DNA of 39,887 bases, taken from assembly GCA_902599575.1 (NCBI GenBank), contig CACKFS010000002.1, positions 72,501 to 112,387 of the forward strand, given 5' to 3'. Every line of letters starts with the position of its first letter. Position 1 is the stretch's first letter. Source of the DNA: an uncultured Pelagibacteraceae bacterium. Lineage in GTDB: Bacteria; Pseudomonadota; Alphaproteobacteria; Pelagibacterales; Pelagibacteraceae. The notes under the pieces are model-generated. The model saw only the letters and a program-made list of their open reading frames with translations. It did not search any database and had not been told where the DNA came from. A program made the translations under genes and the position numbers. This document shows, one piece after another, positions 8,266-16,792 of the stretch.

Positions 8266-9299
8266 AAAAAATTGATGAACTTCGAATTTCTGGAGATCAA
8301 ACTATCACAGATGCTATAAGTAAGCTTAATAGATCTAAATTTAAAATTCTTTTTATTGTAAACAAAAATAAATCACTTATTGGATCGATTACTGATGGAG
8401 ATATAAGAAGAACAATAATAAAAAAAAAAAAATTAAACTTAAAAATCATTGAAGTAATGAATAAAAATGTAAAATTTTTTTTTAAAAATAAATACAATGA
8501 ATATAATTATAAAGAATTATTTAAATATAAGATTTTCTGTATTCCTGTAGTAAACAAATCCAAGAAAATTTTATTTTATATTATTAAAGGTGAAGAGAAG
8601 GTTAAAAAAGCAGACAATACAGTGTTTTTAATGGCAGGTGGCAAAGGCTTAAGATTACGTCCTCTAACAAAGTTTGTTCCAAAACCACTTTTGAAAATAA
8701 ATAATATTACTATAATTGAGAGAATTATTGAAAATTTTAAAGAGCAAGGTTTTGATAATTTTATTATATCAATAAAATATTTAGGCAACAAAATCATAAA
8801 ATTTTTAAAAAAAAGGAAAAATCTTAGCACCAAAATACAAATTATAAGTGAAAAAAAGTTCTTAGGAACCGCAGGTTCATTATCTTTAATTAACAAAAGA
8901 AATAATGTTAAATTTCCTATATTACTTACAAATTCAGATTTAATAACAAACATTGATTATAAAAAGTTAATTAATTTTCACATTAAAAATAAATCAGACT
9001 TAACAATTTGTGTTAGAAGCCAAATTTTTGAAATGCCATATGGAGAGATTTATCTAAAAGGAAGTAGGGTAAAAAAAATTATTGAAAAGCCGATTTCAAA
9101 TTCTATCATAAATACTGGAGTATATGTGTTAAGTAAAAAAATAATAAGAAATCTTAAATATAACAAAAGAACTATGATGAATGACTTAATCAATCAATTA
9201 CTAAAAAAGGATTATAAGATTATGTCTTTTCCTATTTATGAAAACTGGATTGATGTAGGAAATAGAGATCAACTAAAAAAGGCTAGAGGTCAGCATTAG
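8253..9299 (+). CDS. ptmE: CBS-domain-fused sugar-1-phosphate nucleotidyltransferase, PtmE-like
   Basis: The 348-residue fusion has an N-terminal CBS pair (about 8-111, with IGSITDGDIRR in the first repeat) and a C-terminal NTP transferase domain (about 122-348). That domain starts with the loop AGGKGLRLRPLT and contains KPLLKI, NSDLI and ENWIDVGN. The same architecture in Campylobacter PtmE makes GDP-GlcNAc from GlcN-1-phosphate for legionaminic acid. Finding it with LegB supports a GDP-linked route here. CBS domains often bind adenine nucleotides, so allosteric control is possible. It overlaps neuC by 13 bp, and the next gene starts inside its stop codon (TAGTG). The second CBS repeat looks degenerate. 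Confidence 0.85.
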   Translation: MQIIKKIDELRISGDQTITDAISKLNRSKFKILFIVNKNKSLIGSITDGDIRRTIIKKKKLNLKIIEVMNKNVKFFFKNKYNEYNYKELFKYKIFCIPVVNKSKKILFYIIKGEEKVKKADNTVFLMAGGKGLRLRPLTKFVPKPLLKINNITIIERIIENFKEQGFDNFIISIKYLGNKIIKFLKKRKNLSTKIQIISEKKFLGTAGSLSLINKRNNVKFPILLTNSDLITNIDYKKLINFHIKNKSDLTICVRSQIFEMPYGEIYLKGSRVKKIIEKPISNSIINTGVYVLSKKIIRNLKYNKRTMMNDLINQLLKKDYKIMSFPIYENWIDVGNRDQLKKARGQH

Positions 9300-10267
9300 T
9301 GAAAAATTTAAAAACTATAATTATATCTCCAGGCAATAGCGGGGGTGGTGCTGTATTCGAATATTTAGCTTCGAGAGATGATTTTGTATCCCCTTTTAAA
9401 TTTGAAGAATATAGAATGGTAGGTGATCCTGACGGACTTTATGACTTATACTTAAATTGTTATAAGCATGTTAATATTTACTCGAGTTCTTTAGCTATAA
9501 AAAGATTTTTAAAATATAATTCAAGGATAAATAGTTTAAAAGTTAAATCACATAATAAAAAAGTTAAATTAGTAAAAAACGGTTACAATGATATTGTTTT
9601 ACAATTTATTAATAAAATCTCGAAAATTGAATATTCTTCAAATCCTCAATTTTATAAAATGAGACTAAATAATTTAGATAAAACTAAAATTTTTATAAAT
9701 GAAAAAATTGATGGTAGTTTATCTAATAAAAGACCTTTTAGAGTGATTATTCCAAAAGATAAAAAAATTTTTATCAAAGAATCTATAAAATTATTAAATA
9801 AAATAATTTTAAATAATTTAAATTCAAAAATTTTAAAAAAAAATATAGTAATCGATCAAGGTGCAAATATTTTCAATCCTGAAGAGTCTTCAATGTTTTA
9901 TGACAATAGAAAATTGATAATTGTTACAAGAGATCCAAGGTCAATTTTTTATAGTATGAAAAGAAGAAAATCTTATGGTTTTCCAGGATATGATATTAAA
10001 ATATTTGTAAAGTGGTACGAGTGGATCACTAATAATATATATAAAAAAAAATCAAATAAAGTTATGCATATAAATTTTGAGGATTTTATTTTAAATAAAA
10101 ATAAAAATATCTCTAATTTAGAACAATTTCTTAATTTAAAAAAATTAAAAAATGAAAGATTCGATTTTGAGTCCTCCAAAAAGAACATACTTAAGGCAAA
10201 AAAATTTTTAGATAAAAATGAACTTAAATATATTGAAAAAAAACTTAAAAAATATTTAGTTTGGTAA
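9299..10267 (+). CDS. Sulfotransferase-like protein in the nonulosonate operon
   Basis: The 322-residue protein starts at a GTG sharing its G with the ptmE TAG stop. Residues 10-23 form a sulfotransferase-type phosphate loop with extra glycines (SPGNSGGGAVFEYL). VTRDPRSIFYSM (209-220) matches the 3'-phosphate-binding Arg/Ser motif of PAPS-dependent sulfotransferases. No signal or membrane segment is evident, so it probably acts in the cytoplasm. It sits between ptmE and neuA, which points to modification of the nonulosonate or a linked sugar. The donor would normally be PAPS. Because this locus seems to make 3'-phospho-CDP-amidate, a donor with a similar 3'-phosphate, a phosphoramidyl transfer role is a speculative alternative. 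Confidence 0.7.
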   Translation: MKNLKTIIISPGNSGGGAVFEYLASRDDFVSPFKFEEYRMVGDPDGLYDLYLNCYKHVNIYSSSLAIKRFLKYNSRINSLKVKSHNKKVKLVKNGYNDIVLQFINKISKIEYSSNPQFYKMRLNNLDKTKIFINEKIDGSLSNKRPFRVIIPKDKKIFIKESIKLLNKIILNNLNSKILKKNIVIDQGANIFNPEESSMFYDNRKLIIVTRDPRSIFYSMKRRKSYGFPGYDIKIFVKWYEWITNNIYKKKSNKVMHINFEDFILNKNKNISNLEQFLNLKKLKNERFDFESSKKNILKAKKFLDKNELKYIEKKLKKYLVW

Positions 10268-11005
10268 ATGTATAAAAAGAAAAAAATTTTATTAATAATA
10301 CCAGCCAGAAAAGGGAGCATTGGTTTAAAAAATAAAAATTTACTTAAGATAGGTGGTAAATCACTAGTAGAGTGGTCTATGGAGGCTGCAAAAAAAGTAA
10401 AAAAAATTGATAAAATTTTAGTCACTACAGATTCAAAAAAAATTATGAAATTGGCAATAAACAATGGTCTTAATTGCCCCTTCTTAAGACCTAGAAAATT
10501 ATCAACAAATACTGCTAAACCGTCTGATGTGATTGTTCATTCTTTAAAATACTTAAAAAAACAAAAAGAAAATTTTGATTTGTTTGTTTATCTGGAGCCA
10601 ACCTCTCCATTCACCACTAGCAAAGATATAGATAATTCAATCAAGTTCTTTTTGAAAAAATATAAATTAAAAGATAGTTTAGTAAGTATAAGTAAATTTG
10701 AAAAAATAAATGACGCAAATATTCTAAAAATTAAAAATAAAAAATTTGTACCAATTTTAAAAAAGTATCAAAATGATGTCCGTAGGCAAGATAAATCGAT
10801 AATGGCTTATTTAGATGGAGGTATATATATTTCAAAAGTAAATAAATTTTTTCTCAACAGAGGTTTCCTTCACAAAAAAACTGAATTTATTTTTTTTGAT
10901 GAGTGGAAATCTATTGAAATAGATAATAAAATTGACTTCATAGTAGCCAAAAGTATTCATTTAAAGTACAAAAAAGTTTTACTACAACAAAATAAAAATT
11001 GTTAA
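10268..11005 (+). CDS. neuA: CMP-nonulosonate (N-acylneuraminate) cytidylyltransferase, NeuA/LegF-like
   Basis: The 245-residue protein opens with the CMP-sialate synthetase signature LLIIPARKGSIGLKNKNL (about 8-25). TTDSKK, a Pro-rich RPRKLSTNTAKPSDV loop and YLEPTSPF follow, all typical of the family. It activates the nonulosonate with CTP for glycosyl transfer. It is one-domain and normal in length. Its ATG directly follows the sulfotransferase-like stop, and its own stop abuts the ATG of a short NeuB-like remnant. The acid specificity (legionaminic or other) comes from the operon rather than this sequence. Confidence 0.92.
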   Translation: MYKKKKILLIIPARKGSIGLKNKNLLKIGGKSLVEWSMEAAKKVKKIDKILVTTDSKKIMKLAINNGLNCPFLRPRKLSTNTAKPSDVIVHSLKYLKKQKENFDLFVYLEPTSPFTTSKDIDNSIKFFLKKYKLKDSLVSISKFEKINDANILKIKNKKFVPILKKYQNDVRRQDKSIMAYLDGGIYISKVNKFFLNRGFLHKKTEFIFFDEWKSIEIDNKIDFIVAKSIHLKYKKVLLQQNKNC

Positions 11006-11092
11006 ATGATTGTCGCTGAAATTGAATTAAATCATTTAGGAGATAAAACTAAATTAAATAAATACTTGTCAATTTTAAAGAAACAAAATTAA
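11006..11092 (+). pseudogene. Remnant of a second NeuB-like synthase gene (28 codons)
   Basis: An ATG immediately after the neuA stop opens a 28-codon frame beginning MIVAEIELNHLGD. It resembles the conserved N-terminus of NeuB-family synthases (AEIGxNHxGD, helix after) and then ends at TAA. The intact neuB in this operon has VELGINHNGN at the same place, but the two are not near-identical, so this looks like a different, decayed paralogue. The following 64 bp hold no recognisable continuation. The other possibility is a chance short frame; the 10-residue motif match and its in-operon position argue against that. Confidence 0.55.
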
Positions 11093-11156
11093 CTCCAAAT
11101 AATATTAAATGATTTGTAATGTTTGATAATTTATAATAAATAAATTTTTTGAATTT

Positions 11157-12485
11157 ATGAAAAAAAAATATAATAAAGGCCAAAACCTATACAAAAAAAC
11201 ATTAAAGATCATCCCTGGCGGTGTACAGCTTTTATCAAAAAGACCAGAAATATTTTTACCTGATCAATGGCCAAGTTACTATAAGTCTGCAAAAGGTTGC
11301 GAGATTTTGACTTATGATAATATTAAACTTTATGATTTTACCAACTGCTCAGTTGGAATGTGCCCACTTGGGTATGCAAATCCTGTAGTTAATAAAAGTG
11401 TAATCAATGTTATAAAAAAAGCCAATACTACTACATTAAATACTTATCTAGAGTATGATTGTGCTAAATTAATATTGAATGCTCACCCTTGGGCGGAAAT
11501 GGCAAAATTCACTAAATCAGGTGGTGAGGCAATGTCAGTTGCAGTTAGAATTGCTAGAGCATTCAAAAAAAAAGATAAAGTTTTATTTTGTGGGTATCAC
11601 GGTTGGTATGATTGGTACATATCTGCAAATTTAAAAAATACAAATAAATTAAATGAACACCTTTTACCAGGAATAGCTTCCGGAGGAATACCAAAATCAC
11701 TTGGTGGAATGACTATTCCATTTGAATTTAATAATGAAAAAGATTTCAAACTAAAATTTAAAAGATCTTTAAAAAAATTAAGTTGTGTAGTTTTAGAGCC
11801 AGCTAGAACACGACACTGTGACTTAAATTTTGTTAAGACAATTAGGAAATATTGTAGTAAATATAATATTCCTCTAATTTTTGATGAGATTACTTTAGGA
11901 TGGCATTACACTTTGGGTGGTTACCACAAAACTTTAAATGTTAACCCAGACATTGCAGTATTTTCAAAAGGGACGACAAATGGTTTTGCACTAGGTGTTG
12001 TTATTGGTAAGAAAAAGATAATGAATGCAGCACTTGAAAGTTTTATTTCTAGTGCATATTGGACAGAAAATATCGGTTATGCTGCAGCAATCGCGACAAT
12101 AAATTATATGAAAAAAAACAATGTATCCAAAAAACTTATATCAAAAGGAAGAAAAATTAAAAACATTTGGACTTCTTTGGGAAAAGAAAACTCTCTACCC
12201 ATATTAGTGAGAGGGATCGACTCTTTACCGACTTTTTCTTTCGATAATCAAAAATCAGATGAAATGATAACTTATTTTACTCAAGAAATGTTAAAAGAAG
12301 GGTTTTTAGCACATGGTCAATGTTATTTGATGATATCACATACTGATGAACATATTAAAAGATATAAGTATGCCTGTTCAAAAGTTTTCAAAAAAATATC
12401 CAAAATTTTTCATCAAAATAATGTTAATTTTAAAAAGCACATAAATGGAAGGGTAAAATTTGCTAAATTTAAAAATCCAGTTTAA
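11157..12485 (+). CDS. Class III PLP aminotransferase (glutamate-1-semialdehyde aminomutase-like)
   Basis: The 442-residue fold-type I PLP enzyme has TKSGGEA (119-125) at the cofactor phosphate loop, GYHGWYDW (146-153) stacking on PLP, IFDEIT (241-246) with the ring-nitrogen Asp243, and FSKGTTNG with Lys271 as Schiff-base lysine. These are GSA-aminomutase-family features. Island-borne homologues like this are usually not the haem enzyme but sugar- or small-molecule aminotransferases. The operon shows no DegT-type LegC, so this enzyme might supply an amino group on a nonulosonate or other island sugar; that is inference. It is separated from neuA by the NeuB remnant and 64 bp. Confidence 0.85.
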   Translation: MKKKYNKGQNLYKKTLKIIPGGVQLLSKRPEIFLPDQWPSYYKSAKGCEILTYDNIKLYDFTNCSVGMCPLGYANPVVNKSVINVIKKANTTTLNTYLEYDCAKLILNAHPWAEMAKFTKSGGEAMSVAVRIARAFKKKDKVLFCGYHGWYDWYISANLKNTNKLNEHLLPGIASGGIPKSLGGMTIPFEFNNEKDFKLKFKRSLKKLSCVVLEPARTRHCDLNFVKTIRKYCSKYNIPLIFDEITLGWHYTLGGYHKTLNVNPDIAVFSKGTTNGFALGVVIGKKKIMNAALESFISSAYWTENIGYAAAIATINYMKKNNVSKKLISKGRKIKNIWTSLGKENSLPILVRGIDSLPTFSFDNQKSDEMITYFTQEMLKEGFLAHGQCYLMISHTDEHIKRYKYACSKVFKKISKIFHQNNVNFKKHINGRVKFAKFKNPV

Positions 12486-12768
12486 TTGAAAAATTACAAA
12501 TTATTCTTAGTTATATGAAAAAAAACTACTAAAAATAAATATTTCTCCACATGGAATAAAAAAAGTTAAAAATTTCACATAAATTAAATGTAAAAATCCC
12601 AAGAGTATTCAGGGTTTAAATGAGAAAATTAGAATTAAGAATAATTTATTTTATTTTAGGTAGGCAAATAGATGTTATGAAATCGAACTTGAAAGACAAC
12701 ATAATAAATTTATTTATATAAGATAGATTACTTGTAAATTTGATATTTAAGTTATATAGATCATCATT
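12486..12768. other. 283-bp gap, possibly a decayed reading frame
   Basis: No intact gene is seen. One plus-strand frame reads coding-like residues (from ISPHGIKKVK near 12541 through YEIELERQ near 12675) but is broken by TAA and TAG codons. That may be a gene remnant like the one at 11006. I recognise no family, no hairpin terminator and no RNA. Confidence 0.3.
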
Positions 12769-13485
12769 ATGCACACCTTAATAATTGGAGGTAATGGATT
12801 AATTGGCTCCTCAATTGTTCAATCCTTGGAAATCAAAAAAAATATTATTGTTTGTGACTTAAAAAAAAAAAATAATAAAAATAACTTTTATGACTTAAAT
12901 ATTAATAATGAAAAATCATTTAAAAAGCTTTTTATTAATTTAAATAGAAAAAAAATTAAGGTTGATTGTGTTATTAATTGTTCTTATCCAAGACCTGTAA
13001 AGTTTGATAAAAATCCGTTAAATTTAAGTAAAAAAAATTTTTTAGATTATTTTGAAACTCATTTGTGGGCATTTAATGCAGCTACTAGAGAATTTTCAGA
13101 ATATTTTAAAAAAAATAATATAAAAGGCCATATAATAAATTTTTCCTCAATTTACGGTTCATCATTACCTGATTTTACTATTTATGATGATTTTAAAACA
13201 TTCACGTCATTTGAATATTTTTTTACAAAAAATAATATTACCCTTTTCACTAAATATTACGCAAAGTACCTAAAAAAATTTAAAATTAGGGTTAATACGA
13301 TTAGTCCAGGAGGAGTAAACTATAAATTAAAAAAAAAATTTGTGAAAAAATATTCGTCAAAAACCATATCAAAGAAAATGCTTAATAAAGATGATCTTAA
13401 TGGAATAGTAAAATTTTTATTATCAGCTGATGCTAAGCACATAACTGGACAAAATTTTATTGTAGATGATGGTTTCACCTTGTAA
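12769..13485 (+). CDS. Short-chain dehydrogenase/reductase, PtmA-like
   Basis: The 238-residue classical SDR has a GGNGLIG cofactor loop (7-13), NFSSIYG with catalytic Ser126/127, the YxxxK pair Tyr150/Lys154, and the SPGGV loop (179-183) plus an ITGQNFIVDDG C-terminus typical of classical SDRs. The unusual spacing between the Ser strand and the Tyr helix (about 24 residues) and the SFEYFFTK segment resemble PtmA-type oxidoreductases from flagellin glycosylation islands. A redox step on an island sugar is likely, with the substrate unknown. Its stop abuts the next ATG, so the two are cotranscribed. Confidence 0.8.
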   Translation: MHTLIIGGNGLIGSSIVQSLEIKKNIIVCDLKKKNNKNNFYDLNINNEKSFKKLFINLNRKKIKVDCVINCSYPRPVKFDKNPLNLSKKNFLDYFETHLWAFNAATREFSEYFKKNNIKGHIINFSSIYGSSLPDFTIYDDFKTFTSFEYFFTKNNITLFTKYYAKYLKKFKIRVNTISPGGVNYKLKKKFVKKYSSKTISKKMLNKDDLNGIVKFLLSADAKHITGQNFIVDDGFTL

Positions 13486-14850
13486 ATGATTATTTATTTG
13501 CCAATAGAGATAAAAGATAGAGAGTATCTACCTAAATTACTGTTAACTCATTATATCTTAAAAAGCAAAAAAAAGTCATGTGTAATTATTTCACGATCGC
13601 GACTAGCTAGACATAAAATTGAAAATTACAAAAATGCAATTTACTTTGATAAAAGTTTGTCAATGCATAAAACTGAAATATCTAATCAAATTATTAGAAA
13701 AAATATTCTCTCAGTTCTTGACGAAGAGGCACCGATATTTAATTGGGTGAGTTACATGAAGGATATTAGGCTACCACTTAATATTCTTAAAAAAACACAC
13801 TTATATTTTGTAATGGGACAAGTAGATAAAACATTTATTGAGAATAAGTATAAACAAAAATTTAATAATGTTAAAATAGTGGGGCACCCAAAGTATGATC
13901 TATTAAACCACCCTTTTTACAACTTTTATAAAGAAGAAGTAGAAATTATAAAAAAAAAATTCAAAGAATTTATATTTATACCTTTAAGTTTTATACACGA
14001 CCTAAAAGGAAGTGATGATTATAGCAAATATTTAATAAAAGAATTTGCTATTAACAAAAATTTAAAAAAAAAATTAAAAGATTCGATAAAGTCTTGGGAT
14101 TATGATTTTAAAAATTATAGTAAATTTTTAAATTGCATTGAAAAATTAGCCAAAGAAAATCAATCTATAAATTTTATATTAAGGCCTCACCCAACGCAAG
14201 ATATAGAAAAAATTAAGAATAGAATAAAAAAAAAGACTAAAAATTTGCATATAATATATAAATATTCAATAACGCCATGGATACTTGCGTGCGATTATTA
14301 TTTGCATTCTCACTGCACATCTGTTTATGAGGCAGCAAAACTGAAAAAAAAAATTTTTTGTTTAAATTTAAACAAAAAAAACATGGGTGTTCATCTTTTA
14401 AAAAATCCAGGATATAACTTTAATAATACTAAGAAATTCGAATTGTTTTTCAAAAATTTTTTAAAAAAAAAAATTAAATACAATTTTCAAAAAATTGCTT
14501 TAGACAAAAACTTTTTATTTAATTATAAAAATAATAGTTCATGCAGAGAAATACTAAAATATTATTCAGCAATAAATAAATCTAAAGGTAATGTAAAATT
14601 AGATTTTCAAATAAATTCATATATAAAATTTAAAATTTTAATAAAGAAATTTATATTCTCTGTAATTAAATTAAGAAATTTAATTTTTCCAGAAAACGAT
14701 CATTTTAAAAAAAAATATTTTGAACTTAAAACTAAAGATGTTGAGATTATAATTAAAAAGTTTTCTAAACTAGATAAATCAAAATATAAATTTTATTTAG
14801 AAGAACTTGACAAGGACGTTGTAATGGTAACAAATTATTTTAGGAATTAA
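13486..14850 (+). CDS. Surface-carbohydrate biosynthesis protein, GT-B/glycerophosphotransferase-like
   Basis: The 454-residue protein lacks membrane spans. Its central part resembles the 'surface carbohydrate biosynthesis' and CDP-glycerol glycerophosphotransferase-like GT-B proteins. It has VGHPKYDLL near 128, NFILRPHPTQ near 230 and a donor-site-like HSHCTSVYEAA near 270. These histidine-rich loops usually bind the nucleotide diphosphate of a donor. The C-terminal 110 residues are Lys-rich and not recognisable. It follows the SDR directly and precedes a polyprenyl-phosphate hexose synthase by 2 bp. Donor and acceptor are unknown. Confidence 0.7.
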   Translation: MIIYLPIEIKDREYLPKLLLTHYILKSKKKSCVIISRSRLARHKIENYKNAIYFDKSLSMHKTEISNQIIRKNILSVLDEEAPIFNWVSYMKDIRLPLNILKKTHLYFVMGQVDKTFIENKYKQKFNNVKIVGHPKYDLLNHPFYNFYKEEVEIIKKKFKEFIFIPLSFIHDLKGSDDYSKYLIKEFAINKNLKKKLKDSIKSWDYDFKNYSKFLNCIEKLAKENQSINFILRPHPTQDIEKIKNRIKKKTKNLHIIYKYSITPWILACDYYLHSHCTSVYEAAKLKKKIFCLNLNKKNMGVHLLKNPGYNFNNTKKFELFFKNFLKKKIKYNFQKIALDKNFLFNYKNNSSCREILKYYSAINKSKGNVKLDFQINSYIKFKILIKKFIFSVIKLRNLIFPENDHFKKKYFELKTKDVEIIIKKFSKLDKSKYKFYLEELDKDVVMVTNYFRN

Positions 14851-14852
14851 AT

Positions 14853-15572
14853 TTGAAAAGCATTGTTATTTTACCCACATATCAAGAAAGAAAAAACTCT
14901 GAAATAATCTATAAAAAAATTAGAAATTATAATCCAAAAATTAAAATATTATTTATTGACGATAACTCGCCAGATGGAACAGCAAAAATATTAAGTAAAC
15001 TCTCTAAAAAAGATAAAAATTTGAGAGTTATTGTAAGAAAAAGGAGATTGGGCATTGGATCGGCGCACAAGTTTGGTATCAAATTCGCAGTAAAAAAAGG
15101 TTTCAAAAAAGTAGTAACAATGGACGCAGATCTTACACATGATCCAAAAGTAATTTCAAAAATGTTATTACTCTCTGATAAATATGATCTAATACAAACT
15201 AACCGTTTTTTTAAAAAAAATAGCATAAAAGATTGGTCAATATTTAGAAAAGTAATGACTACTGCAAGATTCTATTTGATAAAATATTTGCTTGGTCTGG
15301 AATTTGACACTTCTGGAGCATTTAGATGTTATAATTTTAAAAAAATAGATCTTAAAGATCTGCTTTTTGCCAAAGATAAAAATTATTCTTTTTTTTGGGA
15401 AAGTATTTATGTGCTTAATAAAAAAAAATATAGTATTTTTGAATTACCAATTAAATTACCTAAAAGATTACATGGTTCTTCAAAAATGAGATTTACAGAT
15501 TGGTTATGGGGCGTTACATATTTATTTTTTATTTATATAAAATTTGAAATTTTTAAACAAAAATTAAAATAA
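14853..15572 (+). CDS. GT2 polyprenol-phosphate hexosyl (mannosyl) transferase-like
   Basis: The 239-residue GT-A enzyme resembles dolichol/polyprenol-phosphate mannose synthase. It has ILPTYQERKN near the start, FIDDNSPDGTA (about 34-44), a RRLGIGSAHKFG loop, and the metal-binding TMDADLTHDP (about 89-98). It lacks C-terminal membrane spans apart from a hydrophobic stretch in the last 25 residues. Such enzymes load a sugar onto a lipid phosphate for membrane GT-C transferases, and a GT-C-like protein lies 2 kb downstream. A TTG start is used: it follows the previous stop by 2 bp and gives the complete conserved N-terminus. Confidence 0.85.
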   Translation: MKSIVILPTYQERKNSEIIYKKIRNYNPKIKILFIDDNSPDGTAKILSKLSKKDKNLRVIVRKRRLGIGSAHKFGIKFAVKKGFKKVVTMDADLTHDPKVISKMLLLSDKYDLIQTNRFFKKNSIKDWSIFRKVMTTARFYLIKYLLGLEFDTSGAFRCYNFKKIDLKDLLFAKDKNYSFFWESIYVLNKKKYSIFELPIKLPKRLHGSSKMRFTDWLWGVTYLFFIYIKFEIFKQKLK

Positions 15573-16792
15573 TGAAAATTAACTTATGTAGAATCTGCAG
15601 AGCGAATAATTTAAGTAAAATTTTCACTTTAGGAAATCAGGCTTTAACAGGAAAATTCCCAAAAACAAAAGATGAAAAAATATTGAAGGTACCTTTAAAT
15701 ATTGTTGTTTGTAAAAAATGTAAGACCATGCAACTTGATAGAAACATAAGCCCAAAACTACTATTTAACAATGATTATGGTTATCGTTCAGGTATTAATA
15801 TGACAATGAAAAATCATTTAAAGACACTATCCAATTTAATTAAAAAAAATTATATTACCAAAAAAGGAGCCATATTAGATATAGCCAGCAATGATGGAAC
15901 ATTTTTAAACTTTTTTGAAGATAGTTATTATAGGGTTGGTATAGATCCTACAATTAATAAACATAAGAAAAGATACAAAAAAAAGATTATAAAAATTCCT
16001 GAACTCTTTAATTATAAAAGTCTAAAAAAAAAAATTAATAATAAAAAATTTGATGTTATCACAATAATAGCAATGTTTTATGATATTAAAAATCCGAATT
16101 TATTTTTAGATCAAGTAAAAAGATGCCTGAATGATGAAGGAATAATCATAATAGAGGTAGCAGATTTGTATTTAACTCTAAAAAAAAACATATTTGACAC
16201 TATTTGTCATGAACACTTAATTTATTACTCTTTTGGAAGTATGTCAAAACTAACTTTAGAAAATAATTTAAAAATTATCAAACACTCTTATAACAACATT
16301 AATGGGGGAACCTCTAGATACTTTATTGTAAAAAAAAATAATATGAAATTTAATGAACAAAACCTTAGCAATGTAATTAAAAACGAAAAAAAAATTAAAT
16401 TAAACAATTTAATTACTTACAAAAAATTTTTTAAAAAAATAGAAAAAATTAAAGTTAATATTAAAAAATTATTATTAAAAGTTAAGAAACAAAAAAAAGT
16501 GATACATGGATATGGAGCTTCAACAAAAGGAAACGTATTAATGCAATTTTTTCAAATAGACTCAAAATTACTTGATCTTATTGCTGATAGAAATCCATCT
16601 AAAAATAATCTTTATACCCCGGGCAGTAAAATAAAGATTGTATCAGAGAATGTCTCAAGAAGAAAAAAACCTGATTACTATTTTGTATTACCTTGGCATT
16701 TTAAAAAAGAAATATTAAAAAGAGAAACTAAAATTAGAAAAAATGGAACCAAGTTTATTTTTCCCTTACCGAGCTTGAAAATTTTTAGTTAA
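15572..16792 (+). CDS. Sugar C-methyltransferase (NovU/TylCIII-type)
   Basis: The 406-residue protein has three parts of the sugar C-methyltransferase family. An N-terminal zinc domain carries Cys6, Cys9, Cys47 and Cys50. The central SAM domain has ILDIASNDGTFL (101-112) and later ICHEHLIYYS. The C-terminal domain has HGYGASTKGNVLMQFF. Family members add a methyl group to carbon 3 (or 5) of an NDP-4-keto-6-deoxy sugar, which fits the 4-keto-producing dehydratases in the island. It shares one base with the upstream stop and overlaps the end of the convergent next gene by 8 bp. Confidence 0.88.
   Translation: MKINLCRICRANNLSKIFTLGNQALTGKFPKTKDEKILKVPLNIVVCKKCKTMQLDRNISPKLLFNNDYGYRSGINMTMKNHLKTLSNLIKKNYITKKGAILDIASNDGTFLNFFEDSYYRVGIDPTINKHKKRYKKKIIKIPELFNYKSLKKKINNKKFDVITIIAMFYDIKNPNLFLDQVKRCLNDEGIIIIEVADLYLTLKKNIFDTICHEHLIYYSFGSMSKLTLENNLKIIKHSYNNINGGTSRYFIVKKNNMKFNEQNLSNVIKNEKKIKLNNLITYKKFFKKIEKIKVNIKKLLLKVKKQKKVIHGYGASTKGNVLMQFFQIDSKLLDLIADRNPSKNNLYTPGSKIKIVSENVSRRKKPDYYFVLPWHFKKEILKRETKIRKNGTKFIFPLPSLKIFS

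Noticed and set aside
11157..12485. Haem-pathway glutamate-1-semialdehyde aminomutase (hemL)
   Set aside because: The fold matches, but the island context and unusual N-terminus argue against tetrapyrrole synthesis, and alphaproteobacteria normally make 5-aminolevulinate through ALA synthase.
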